Source of the DNA: DASSUW01 sp963811895
GTDB lineage: Bacteria > Actinomycetota > Thermoleophilia > Solirubrobacterales > Solirubrobacteraceae
Direction: 5' to 3'
Length of the DNA: 64,000 nt
NCBI GenBank assembly: GCA_963811895.1
Contig: CAWETE010000012.1
Coordinates: 124,001-188,000, forward strand
Numbering within the stretch: position 1 is the first letter of the stretch; the number at the start of each line of letters is the position of its first letter. Made by a program: the position numbers and the translations under genes. Under the pieces are notes generated by a model. It did not search any database. It saw only the letters and a program-made list of their open reading frames with translations, and was not told the origin of the DNA. Positions 36,435 through 45,138 of the stretch are shown piece after piece.

Positions 36435-37566
36435 ATGATCGACAATGTGACGAGACGGGACTTGCTGAAGCTCGCCGCCGCGGGCTCGCTGCCGCTCATC
36501 GCGCCGCGGATCGCGTGGGGCCAGGCGGCGCCGCCGATCGTCAAGCCGCTCCCGCCGGAGTGGTTCGTCGTCCACGGCACCAACGCCGAGATGCGCTGGG
36601 AGGCGGCGCGGAGGCTCGGGCATCTCATCCCGAACGAGCGCTTCTTCGTCCGCGACCACACGCGCACGCCGAGCATCGATCCCGCCACGTGGCGGCTGAC
36701 CGTCCACGGCGCGGGGGTCCGGCGGCCGCTCGAGCTCCGCTACCGCGACCTCGAGCGGCTTCCCTCGAAGAGCCTGACCTCGGTGATCGAGTGCGCCGGC
36801 AACGGCCGCAGCTTCTTCGGCAGCCAGCAGGGCACGCCGGCGAGCGGGACGCCGTGGAGGCTCGGCGGCGTCGGGCTGGCGCGCTGGCGCGGCGTGCCGC
36901 TCGGCGAGGTGCTCGACCGGGCCGGGCTCCGGCGCGGCGCGGTCGACGTGCTGGCCGAGGGGCTCGACGACCCGTACGTGACCGGCGGCGTCGACTACGG
37001 GCGCGTCCGCCGGCCGGTCCCGGTCGGCAAGGCGCTCGACGACGTCCTGCTGGCCTACGAGATGAACGGCCGCACGCTGCCCGCCGACCACGGCTTCCCG
37101 CTGCGGCTCGTCGTCCCCGGCTGGATCGGCATCTCCAGCATCAAGTGGCTCGGGCGGCTGGAGGTCTCCGACGCGCCCGTCGAGACCGCCTGGAACACGA
37201 AGTGGTACCCGGGCCTCTCCGTCCAGCCGGTCAAGTCGGCCTTCGAGCTCGAGTGGGACGCCACGTTGCCCGCGGGCCGCAAAGCCGTCCTCAGCGGCCG
37301 CTCGTGGTCCGGCCACGCGCCGATCCGCCGCGTCGAGGTCAGCACCGACGGCGGCGCGAGCTGGCGGCGCGCGCAGCTGCACGGCCCGAACGAGCGCTAC
37401 GGCTGGGCGACACTGGGAGCTGCCGTGGACGCCGCGCCCAGGCCGCCACGAGCTGCTGGCCCGCGCCACCGACCGCACCGGCCTCACCCAGCCGGACACG
37501 GTGCCCTTCAACGAGGGCGGCTACCAGTTCTGGGCCGTCGTCCGCCATCCGGTGACGGCCGCCTGA
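36435..37566 (+). CDS. Tat-exported sulfite oxidase-family molybdopterin oxidoreductase (one +1 frameshift)
   Basis: Twin-arginine signal (VTRRDLLKLAAAGSLPLIAP) then a SUOX-fold Mo-cofactor domain: RFFVRDHTRTPSIDPATWRL, the Mo-ligand Cys in VIECAGNGRSFF, YVTGGVDYGRVRRPVPVGKA, FPLRLVVPGWIGISSIKWL, and the C-terminal Mo-co dimerisation domain (RSWSGHAPIRRVEVSTDGGA, VPFNEGGYQFWAVVRHPV). One extra base near 37411 shifts the frame; corrected length is 376 residues. No haem domain. Likely substrate sulfite or another S/N-oxide; unproven. A paralogue follows immediately. Confidence 0.88.
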
Positions 37567-37567
37567 C

Positions 37568-38655
37568 GTGCTGGTCGGAGTCGAGCCGATCGTCAAGCCG
37601 CTCCCGCAGGAGTGGTTCGTCGACCACGGCCACAACGCGGAGATGCGCTGGGAGGCCATGCGCCGGCACCGGCTACCTGGTGCCGACCGAGCGCTTCTTC
37701 GTCCGCAACCACACGCGCACGCCGAGCATCGACCCCGCGACGTGGCGCCTGCACGTGCACGGCGGGGACGTCCGGCGGCGAGCTCGAGCTCCGCTACGCC
37801 GACCTCGAGCGGCTGCCGTCGCACGGCCTGACCGGCGGTGATCGAGTGCGCCGGCAGCGGCGGCCGCGACCTCTTCGCCTCCCAGCAGGGGATGCCGGTC
37901 GAGGGCACGCCGTGGAAGCTCGGCGGCATCGGCGCGGCCCACTGGCGCGGCGTGCCGCTGGCCGAGGTGCTCGACCGCGCCGGGCATCAGCCCCGACGCG
38001 GTCGACGTGCATGGCCCGACGGGCTCGACGACTCGTACGTGACCGGCGGCGTCGACTACGGGCGCGTCCGCCGCCCGCTGCCGGTCGGCAAGGCGCTCGA
38101 CGACGTGCTGATCGCGCTGGAGATGAACGGCGAGCACGCTGCCGCTCGACCACGGCTTCCCGGCGCGCCTCGTGGTGCCGGGCTGGGTCGGCGTCGCCAG
38201 CATCAAGTGGCTCGGCGCGGCTCGAGGTGTCGGACGCGCCCGCTCGAGCTCGCCGTGGAACACGCGCTGGTACCGCGGGCCTCACCGTCCAGCCGGTCAA
38301 GAGCGCGTTCGAGCTGGCCTGGGACGCGGTGCTGCCCGCCGGGCCGATGTACCCGTCCTCACCGGCCGCGCGTGGTCGGGCCACGCGCCGATCCGCGCGC
38401 GTCGAGGTGAGCACCGACGGCGGCGCGAGCTGGCGCCGCGCGCACCTGCACGGGCCGAACGAGCGCTACGGCTGGGCGAACTGGGAGCTGCCGTGGACCC
38501 CACGCCCAGGCCGCCACGAGCTGCTGGCCCGCGCCACCGACCGCACCGGCCTGACCCAGCCCGACACCGTCCCGTTCAACGAGGGCGGCTACCAGTTCTG
38601 GGCGGTCGTCCGCCATCCAGTGACTGCGACAGGACAGCAGCGCGGAGCGCCTTGA
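37568..38655 (+). pseudogene. Tandem paralogue of the sulfite oxidase-family gene, broken by about 14 single-base insertions
   Basis: Starts at GTG 37568 with VEPIVKPLPQEWFVDHGHNAE; no signal peptide is present, unlike its neighbour. All conserved blocks survive: ERFFVRNHTRTPSIDPATWR, VIECAGSGGRDLFASQQG (Mo ligand Cys), YVTGGVDYGRVRRPLPVGKA, VVPGWVGVASIKWLG, NERYGWANWELPWTPRPG. Reading needs about 14 frame corrections, all +1; removing them gives exactly 358 codons. I see no nonsense substitution or deletion. Sequencing or polishing failure in a near-duplicate gene fits better than decay. If real, this would be a pseudogene. It likely arose by tandem duplication. Confidence 0.8.
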
Positions 38656-38682
38656 CGCCGCGGCTCGTTTGTCGCGCGGCTC

Positions 38683-38783
38683 GGTAGGACCGCGGGGCGC
38701 CCCGGCTCGAGCGGATCGTTCGTCAGCCGGACCGCAGCGCAGGCCGGCGGCTGAACAGCCGGGATGAGCCCCGCGGCCCTACC
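38683..38783. terminator. Branched stem-loop between convergent sulfite oxidase-like and MFS genes
   Basis: An outer helix pairs GGTAG (38683-38687) and CCGCGGGGC (38690-38698) with GCCCCGCGG (38768-38776) and CTACC (38779-38783). Inside are CCGGCT...AGCCGG (about 38702-38730) and CGGCT-GAAC-AGCCG. The fold could be a three-way junction. It ends both converging genes and includes the MFS stop codon. The sequence CCCTACCCAGCCG at 38777-38789 also occurs in the hairpin after hsp20. Confidence 0.55.
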
Positions 38784-39939
38784 CAGCCGCGGTCCGCCAG
38801 CCGCCGGCGAAGGTGTAGCGGCCCGAGGCGACCATGCCGGCCACGCACAGGGTCGCGGCGCCGGCCAGCAGGATCGTGTCGGGGTCGGCGAGCTCGTTGG
38901 CCAGCGGGGCGAGAGCGATCGAGCCGATCATCGCCGTCCGCACGACCGCGTCGCTGATGCCGAAGGCGCGGCCCAGCAGCCGCGGGTCGGCCGAGCGCTG
39001 CATGACCGTGTCGAACATGACCCAGCCGATGGCGTCGAGCACGCCGACCAGCACGAGCAGCAGGAGGGCGACCGGCGCGTGCGTGACCGCCGCCAGCGCG
39101 CAGAAGAGCACCGCCGTGGCGAGCAGCGTGCGGCCGAGCACGTCGGTGCCGGCCCGCTCGACGCGGATCATGCCGCCGATCGCGCCGCCGAGCGCCAGGC
39201 CGATCGCGATCGCGCCGAAGCCGAAGCCGTACGCACCCGTGCCGAGGCCCAGGTCGGCGAGGTAGCGCGGCAGCGTCGCGTTGACCAGCCCGGCGCCGGC
39301 GACGGTGATGCACAGCGCGCAGACCGCGGTGACGATCGTGCGGTCGCCGAGCAGGTCGCGCAGCCGGGGCGCGGGCGCGTCGTCCGCGGCGGCCGCCTCG
39401 GCCCCGGCGGCGTGCGCGCCGGCGGTGATGCCGGCGAACAGCAGCGCCGCCAGCACGAAGGTGACGAGGTCGGCCGCCAGCGCGGGGCCGATCCCCACGA
39501 GCGCCAGCAGCGCGCCGCCCGCCAGCGCGCCGGTCGCCATCGCGGTGCTGTCGATCACGCCCGCGAGCCCGTTCGCGGCCGGCAGCTCGGCCCGCGGCAC
39601 GAGGCTCGGGATCAGCGCCGAGACGGCGACGGGGGAGATGGCGCCGAGCAGGCCGCTGAGGGCGATCGCCACGTAGACGACCGGCATCACGCCCGCGAGC
39701 ATGCCTGCCAGCACGCCCGCGAGCGCGACGGCCCGCAGCAGCTCGACCCACACCAGCAGGCGCTCCTTGCGCACGCCGTCGACCAGCGCCGCGGCGGCCC
39801 CGCCACCGAGGATCGGAGGCGCGAGGCGGACGAGCATGAGCAGAGCGACGCTGCCCGTCGAGCCCGTCTGTTGAAAGATCCAGCCCATGAGCGCGCCGAC
39901 GGTGAGCCAGTCGCCCGTCTTGGAGACGAGGTTGCCCAT
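38779..39939 (-). CDS. Major facilitator superfamily exporter
   Basis: 386 residues from ATG 39939 (MGNLVSKTGDWLTVGAL), about 12 TM helices; EntS/DHA3-like pattern with NGLAGVIDSTAMATGALAGG, VALLMLVRLAPPILGGG and WVMFDTVMQRSADPRLLGRA. An open frame continues upstream to 40194 with an Arg-rich RRRPVRRLL just before the ATG, so the true start may be farther out. That extension would read through two tiny ORFs in another frame, with A/T-ending codons unlike the rest. Probably exports a drug or small metabolite. Regulated with the divergent BTAD gene by inference. Confidence 0.88.
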   Translation of the reverse strand: MGNLVSKTGDWLTVGALMGWIFQQTGSTGSVALLMLVRLAPPILGGGAAAALVDGVRKERLLVWVELLRAVALAGVLAGMLAGVMPVVYVAIALSGLLGAISPVAVSALIPSLVPRAELPAANGLAGVIDSTAMATGALAGGALLALVGIGPALAADLVTFVLAALLFAGITAGAHAAGAEAAAADDAPAPRLRDLLGDRTIVTAVCALCITVAGAGLVNATLPRYLADLGLGTGAYGFGFGAIAIGLALGGAIGGMIRVERAGTDVLGRTLLATAVLFCALAAVTHAPVALLLLVLVGVLDAIGWVMFDTVMQRSADPRLLGRAFGISDAVVRTAMIGSIALAPLANELADPDTILLAGAATLCVAGMVASGRYTFAGGWRTAAG

Positions 39940-40025
39940 GAGCAGCCGCCGGACGGGCCGGCGGCGGAGAGGGATGAGGAGCCGCCGCGATGTCGTGTCT
40001 GCGGCGGCCTCCCGATGCGTCGTGA

Positions 40026-40055
40026 CTAGGTCCAGCTGGCCTTCTTGGCGATCAT
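40026..40055 (-). CDS. Nine-residue mini-ORF B (MIAKKASWT) upstream of the MFS gene
   Basis: ATG 40055 to TAG 40026, peptide MIAKKASWT. A full Shine-Dalgarno AAGGAGGG lies at 40068-40061, 5 nt before the ATG. Every sense codon ends in G or C. It is a near-copy of mini-ORF A, 75 nt upstream. Compared with A, the start is ATG instead of GTG, Lys replaces Arg and Ser replaces Thr, all conservative. In the overlapping MFS frame the same differences would be radical. This points to selection on this frame. Either a leader peptide or a tiny structural peptide. Confidence 0.7.
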   Translation of the reverse strand: MIAKKASWT

Positions 40056-40100
40056 CGTCGCCCTCCTTAGCGTCGTCGTTGATCAGGGAAAGCTCGGGGA

Positions 40101-40130
40101 CTAGGTCCAGGTGGCGCGCTTGGCGATCAC
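40101..40130 (-). CDS. Nine-residue mini-ORF A (MIAKRATWT) upstream of the MFS gene
   Basis: GTG 40130 to TAG 40101, peptide MIAKRATWT. AAGGAGGG at 40143-40136 gives an ideal ribosome site. All codons end in G or C. It is the 5' member of the tandem pair and 90 nt from the divergent BTAD start. The AAGGAGGGCGAC and GCC-TGG-ACC-TAG blocks are shared with copy B. Too short for standard gene calling. Function unknown; see findings. Confidence 0.68.
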   Translation of the reverse strand: MIAKRATWT

Positions 40131-40200
40131 GGTCGCCCTCCTTCCGGATGTCGTCGTCGAAGTGCATGGGCGGCATGTTCGGGACCACCGGCAAGCCGGC

Positions 40201-40218
40201 GGTAAGGTCGAGGTAAGG
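40201..40218. promoter_or_regulatory. SARP-like direct heptamer repeat in the BTAD/MFS divergent gap
   Basis: GGTAAGG (40201-40207), TCGA, GGTAAGG (40212-40218): two identical heptamers with a 4 bp spacer, an 11 bp period. This is the geometry of SARP/BTAD regulator sites. It sits 3 bp before the ATG of a BTAD regulator gene and on the minus-strand side upstream of the mini-ORFs. A palindromic CCGGCAAGCCGG lies next to it at 40188-40199. Confidence 0.55.
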
Positions 40219-40220
40219 CG

Positions 40221-42867
40221 ATGGAGTTCGGGATCCTGGGACCGCTGCGGGTGGCGGGCCCCGGCGGGGAGATCCCCGTCGCCGGGGCCAAGCGGCGCGC
40301 GCTGCTCGCCGTCCTGCTGCTCGAGCACCGCGACGGCGTCGTCTCGGCGGACCGCCTGATCGACGAGCTGTGGGGCGACCACCCGCCCGCCACCGCCGCC
40401 AAGTCGCTGCAGGTGCACGTCTCCCAGCTGCGGCAGGAGCTCGGCGAGGGCCAGCCGATCGTGACCCGGCCGGGCGGCTATGCGGTCGAGCTGGCGCCCG
40501 GGGCGCTGGACCTCGAGCGCTTCGAGCGCCACCTGGACGACGCCCGCCGCCTGCGCGCCGCCGGCGACCAGGAAGGCGCCGCGGCGGAGCTGCGCGCCGG
40601 CCTCGACCTGTTCCGGGGCCTGGCGCTGTCCGACGTCGAGCTGCTCGGCCGCGCCTCCAGCGAGGGCGCGCGGCTCGAGGGCGTGCGGCTGGCCGCGCTC
40701 GAGGACCGGCTGGAGCTCGACCTCGCCCTCGGGCGCCACGGGGAGGCGATCCCCGAGCTGGAGGCGCTGGTCGGCGAGCATCCCTACCGCGAGCGCCTGC
40801 ACGCCCACCTCATGCTCGCCCTCTACCGCGCGGGCCGCCAGGCCGACGCGCTCGACGCCTACCGCCGCGCCCGCGCCGCGCTGGTCGACGAGCTGGGGCT
40901 CGAGCCGGGCCCCGAGCTGCAGCGGCTGGAGGCGGCGATCCTCGCCCAGGACCCCGCGCTCGAGACCGCCGAGCGCCCCGCCCCCAAGGCGCCCGCCCCC
41001 GCGCCGGCGCTGCCGCCGCTCGCCTCGAGCCTGGTCGGCCGCGAGGCCGAGCTCGCCGAGCTCGCGACGCTGATCCGCGACCCCACGATCCGCCTCGTGA
41101 CGGTCATGGGCCCGGGCGGCGTCGGCAAGACGCGGCTGGCGCTCGAGCTGGCGCACCGGCTGGCCGGCGACTTCCGCGACGGCGCGCGGTTCGTGCCGCT
41201 GGCCGCCGTCGACAGCGGCGAGCGCCTCGAGGAGGAGCTGCAGGTGGAGGGCGAGGCGCTCGTGGTGCTGGACAACTTCGAGCAGCTCGTGGACGCCGCG
41301 CCGGCGGTGGCCGCGCTGCTCGCGCGCGAGCCCGCCGTCACGGTGCTCGTCACCAGCCAGGCGGCCCTTCGCCTGACGGGCGAGCACGAGGTCCCGCTGG
41401 CCCCGCTCGCCGCCGAGCCCGCCGCCGCGCTGTTCGTCCGCCGGGCCCGCGACGTCGACCCCGGCGATCCCGCGATCCCCGAGATCTGCCGGCGGCTCGA
41501 CGGCCTGCCGCTCGCCATCGAGCTCGCCGCCGCCCGCACGCGGCTGCTCTCCCCGGCGGCGATCCTCGAGCGCCTCGGCCGCCGGCTCGACCTGCTGACC
41601 GGCGGCCCGCGCGACGCGCCCGAGCGCCAGCGCACGCTGCGGGCGGCGATCGAGTGGAGCCACGACCTGCTGGACGAGCGCGAGCGGCGCGCGTTCGCGG
41701 ACCTGGCGGTGTTCGCCGGCGGCTGGACGCTGGAGGCCGCCGAGCAGGTGGCCGGCGACGTGCTCGACGCGCTGGAGGCGCTGGTGGACCGCTCGCTCGT
41801 GGTGCGCGCCGGCGAGCGGTTCCAGATGCTCGACACGATCCGCGAGTTCGCCCGCGAGCGGCTCGACGACGCCGTGCGCGACCGCCACGCCGCGTGGGCG
41901 CTCGAGCTGGCGGAGGCGGCCGAGGCCGGCCTCGAGGGCGCCGAGCAGACCGGGCTGGATGCGCCGGCTCGACGCCGAGCGCGAGAACCTGGTCGCGGCC
42001 GCGGAGTGGGGCGACCCCGAGAGCAGGCAGCGGATCGCGGGCGCCCTCTGGCGCTACTGGCTGGCGCGCGGAGCGGTCGCCGAGGGGCGCCGGCTGGTCG
42101 AGGCCGCCATGGCGGCGGGCCCGGCGAGCGCCACGGCCGCCGCCCGCGCGCACAACGCGGCCGGGATCCTGGCCGGGGCGGCGGGCGACCACGAGGCGGC
42201 CCGCGCCGCCTTCGGCGCCGCGCTCGAGCACGTCGACGACCGCAGGCGCGAGGCGCGCGTGATCACCAACCTCGGCGTGCTCGACGTCTTCGCCTCCGAC
42301 CACGAAGCGGCGCAGGCCCGCTACGAGGCGGCGGCGGAGATCTACCGCGAGGTGGGCGACGTGCGCGGGCAGAGCATCGTCACCCAGAACCTCGCGATCG
42401 CGCACGAGCTGAGCGGGGACGTCGACGGCGCGGTGCCGCTGCTCGAGGAGAGCGTCGAGCTCGCCCGCGCGGCCGGCGACCCGGCGCACGTCGCCTCCAC
42501 GCTGCACGTGCTCGGCAGCCTGCTCGCCCGCCGCGGCGACCTCGACCGGGCCGTCCCGCTGGTGCTCGAGAGCCTGGAGCTGGGGCGCGGTGAGAACGTG
42601 CTGACCGTCGAGTGCCTGGAGACGCTGGCGAGCGTCGTCGACCCCGTCACGGGCGCCACCCTGCTGGGCGCCGCCGAGGCGCAGCGCGACGCGACCGGCG
42701 CGGTCCGCCAGCCCGACGAGCAGCCGGCCGTCGACGATCTGGTCGCCGCGCTCCAGGCGGCGCTCAAGCCCGACGCGCTCGAGGTCGCGCTCGAGCGCGG
42801 GCGCCGCACCGAGCTGGCGGCCGCCGTCGAGCTGGCTATGGCCGCCGCGCGCTCTCGATCCGGGTGA
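40221..42867 (+). CDS. BTAD/AfsR-type regulator with NB-ARC ATPase and TPR-like tail (one +1 frameshift)
   Basis: N-terminal OmpR-like winged helix (MEFGILGPLRVAGPGGEIPV, DRLIDELWGDHPPATAAKSL, HVSQLRQELGE), the BTAD domain (DLERFERHLDDARRLRAAGD, LMLALYRAGRQADALDAYRR), then NB-ARC ATPase (VTVMGPGGVGKTRLALELAH, LVVLDNFEQLVDAAP, LVTSQAALRLTGEHEVPLAP), WHD-like part and TPR repeats. One extra base at about 41955 shifts the frame to WMRRLDAERENLVAA and on to TGA 42867; corrected length is 881 residues. Likely activates the divergent MFS or mini-ORF unit, or itself, through heptamer repeats. Confidence 0.9.
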
Positions 42868-43781
42868 CGAGCGCGACCGAGACGACGATGATCGCCGCGC
42901 CCACCAGCGTGGTCGGGGTGATCAGCTCGTCGAGGATCAGGTAGCCGAGCACGATCGCCACGACCGGGTTCACGTACGCGTAGGTCGCCACGCGCGAGAT
43001 CGGCGCGTTCTGCAGCAGCCAGGCGTAGGCGGTGAACGCGAGCCAGGAGCCGAACACCACGAGGTAGGTGAGGGCCACGACCGACCGGGTCGAGAAGGCC
43101 TCGAGGTCGACGTCGCCCGCCTCGCCGACGGCCAGGCCCGACGCGAGGATCACGGCGCCGCCGAGCAGCATCTGCCAGCCCGCCGCCACCAGCGGATCGC
43201 CGGGCATCTGCAGGCGCGGCGAGGCGAACGAGCCGCTCGCCCACATGACGGCCGCGATCACGCACGCGCCCAGCGCCAGCAGGGACGCGCCCTCGGTCTG
43301 CTCGCCGGGCTGGAGCAGCAGCGCCACGCCCGCGAAGCCGACGAGCACCGCGCCGATGCCCTTGCGCCGAGACCGGCTCGCCGGCCGTCCGGCGCATCAG
43401 CAGCACCCACAGCGGGATCGACGCGATCAGCAGCGCCGCCAGGTTCGACGGCACCTCCTGCTCGGCGACCGTCACGACCGCGTTGGCGCCCGGCAGCAGC
43501 AGCCCGACCGCCAGGGCGCTGAGGAGCTGGGCGCGGGTAGGCCGCACGCGCCGGTGGAACGAGAGCGCGACGAGCATGACCGCGCCGGCGACGAAGAAGC
43601 GCACGCCGGAGCCCAGCAACGGCGGCACGGTCTCGACCATCACGCGGATGGCCAGGTACGTGGACCCCCAGACGATGTAGACGATCCAGAGGCCGGTCCA
43701 CACCTGCCACGCGGGGGCGGCCGCGACGGCCGCCCCCGCGTTCGACGGGGAGGAGGGGAGGGTTGGGGAGTCGGCGCTCAC
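42836..43781 (-). CDS. EamA/DMT-family membrane transporter (one +1 frameshift)
   Basis: Ten-helix drug/metabolite transporter with two EamA repeats: first VWTGLWIVYIVWGSTYLAIR and PSNLAALLIASIPLWVLLMR, second RVATYAYVNPVVAIVLGYLI and PTTLVGAAIIVVSVALVTRI. The frame breaks near 43364-43371 between RRTAGEPVS and RKGIGAVLVGFAGVALLLQ; one extra base accounts for it and gives 314 residues. GTG 43781 overlaps the preceding stop (GTGA). The 3' end overlaps the BTAD gene by 32 bp. Substrate unknown, possibly an amino acid or a metabolite. Confidence 0.9.
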
Positions 43782-44038
43782 GCGGCCCGCAGCAGCGTCC
43801 CCCGCAGCTGGAGCAGCTCGACCACCTGGGCGGTCGGCCGGAACGGGTCGGCGATCGTGGCGCCCGTGGCGGGGGCGTGGGCGGCGACGAGCGCGCCGTC
43901 CGTCTCGGCCACCAGCAGCTCGCCGGCGGGGACGTGCGCCGAGTCGAGCGCCGCGAGGCGGCCCAGCGCGTCACCGTCGGAGCCACGCGCGGCTCGGATG
44001 AGGACGGTAGGAGCGAGGGAGAGCGGGGTCATGGTCAT
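43778..44038 (-). CDS. Small GNAT-like N-terminal protein, 86 residues
   Basis: Begins MTMTPLSLAPTVLIRAARGS and includes LGRLAALDSAHVPAGELLVA and a C-terminal TGATIADPFRPTAQVVELLQ. It resembles the first half of a GNAT fold, a recurring actinobacterial stand-alone form of unknown function, and lacks the acetyl-CoA loop. Coupled by GTGA to the EamA transporter and divergent from a LysR gene that may regulate both. Confidence 0.7.
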   Translation of the reverse strand: MTMTPLSLAPTVLIRAARGSDGDALGRLAALDSAHVPAGELLVAETDGALVAAHAPATGATIADPFRPTAQVVELLQLRGTLLRAA

Positions 44039-44099
44039 GTCCTTTCAACGGGGCTGGGGAGGACTTCGTGAGACGAATCATCACCCCTTGTGGCCATCA

Positions 44100-44132
44100 G
44101 TTCAAATGAACGTTCGGAAAGGGTGGTATAAG
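44100..44132 (+). promoter_or_regulatory. Operator-like palindrome and -10 box of the lysR gene
   Basis: GTTCAAATGAAC (44100-44111) is a perfect palindrome, with a TATAAG -10 box at 44127-44132. The ATG at 44141 starts only 8 nt after the -10, so the mRNA is probably leaderless. The palindrome covers the -35 zone, consistent with LysR autoregulation and control of the divergent gene pair. Confidence 0.6.
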
Positions 44133-44140
44133 TTCTGCTC

Positions 44141-45070
44141 ATGCTTGACGTCCGCCGCATGAGAGTCCTCCGCGAGGTCGCGATCAAGGGCTCGTTCTCC
44201 GCCGCCGCGGAGTCGCTGTCCTTCACGCAGTCCGCCGTGTCGCAGCAGATCGCCGCGCTCGAGCGCGAGGCGGGGACCACGCTCGTGCAGCGCAGCGCGC
44301 GCGGCGTGCGGCTGACCGAGGCGGGCGAGGCCGTCGTCCGCCACGCCGAGGCGATCATGGCCCGCCTGGCCGAGGCCGACGCGGAGCTGGAGGCGATCGC
44401 CGGCCTGCGCGGCGGCCGCCTGCGCACGGCCGCCTTCGAGTCTGCCGGCGCCACGCTGATGCCGCTCGCCATCGCCGCCTTCCGCCAGAAGCACCCGGCC
44501 GTCGAGCTGTCGATGAGCATGTCCGAGCCCGAGGACTGCGTGCCGCTGCTGCGCAGCGGCGAGCTCGACCTGGCCATCGTCTTCGAGTCGGCCGTCAAGC
44601 AAGCCGACGACGGCATCCACCGTGTGCACCTGATCGAGGACCCGATGTACCTCGTGCTGCCGCGCGACCACCCGCTGGCCAACCGCCGCCGCGTGCGGCT
44701 CGCCGACCTCGCCGGCGAGGCGTGGATCGGCGGCCAGCCCGACTGCGAGTGCAGCCGGCTGATCTCGCGCGCGTGCGCAACCGCGGGCTACGACCCGCGG
44801 TTCGCCTTCGAGACCGACGACTACACGGCCATGCAGGGCTTCGTGGCCGCCGGCGTCGGCGTGTCGCTGATCGCCGAGCTCGGCCTGACGACCGTGCGCG
44901 ACGACATCGTGGTGCGCGACCTCGGCCGCGACACGCCCGTGCGGCAGATCTACGCCGCCACGCTGGAGGAGGGCTACCGCTCGCCCGCCACCCAGGCGAT
45001 GCTGGAGATCCTGCGGGACGTCGCGTCCCGCTACGAGTCGCGGCGCCCGCGGCTCGAGCTCGTCGGCTAG
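44141..45070 (+). CDS. LysR-family transcriptional regulator
   Basis: 309 residues. N-terminal HTH LDVRRMRVLREVAIKGSFSA then ESLSFTQSAVSQQIAALERE, and two Rossmann-like effector subdomains (GGRLRTAAFESAGATLMPLA, MQGFVAAGVGVSLIAELG). It faces the small GNAT-like/EamA pair, which suggests it controls the exporter in response to the exported compound. ATG 44141 lies just after a promoter; no leader room exists for a Shine-Dalgarno. Confidence 0.93.
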   Translation: MLDVRRMRVLREVAIKGSFSAAAESLSFTQSAVSQQIAALEREAGTTLVQRSARGVRLTEAGEAVVRHAEAIMARLAEADAELEAIAGLRGGRLRTAAFESAGATLMPLAIAAFRQKHPAVELSMSMSEPEDCVPLLRSGELDLAIVFESAVKQADDGIHRVHLIEDPMYLVLPRDHPLANRRRVRLADLAGEAWIGGQPDCECSRLISRACATAGYDPRFAFETDDYTAMQGFVAAGVGVSLIAELGLTTVRDDIVVRDLGRDTPVRQIYAATLEEGYRSPATQAMLEILRDVASRYESRRPRLELVG

Positions 45071-45138
45071 TGGGCTGACCCCACTTTCCGTCCAGACGCC
45101 TCAAGCCGCCCCGCGCCGGGGCCGAAAACGACTGAGGA

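Noticed and set aside
45071..45138. c-di-GMP riboswitch before the pseudopilin operon
   Set aside because: The gap is only 68 bp and shows none of the conserved GEMM bases.
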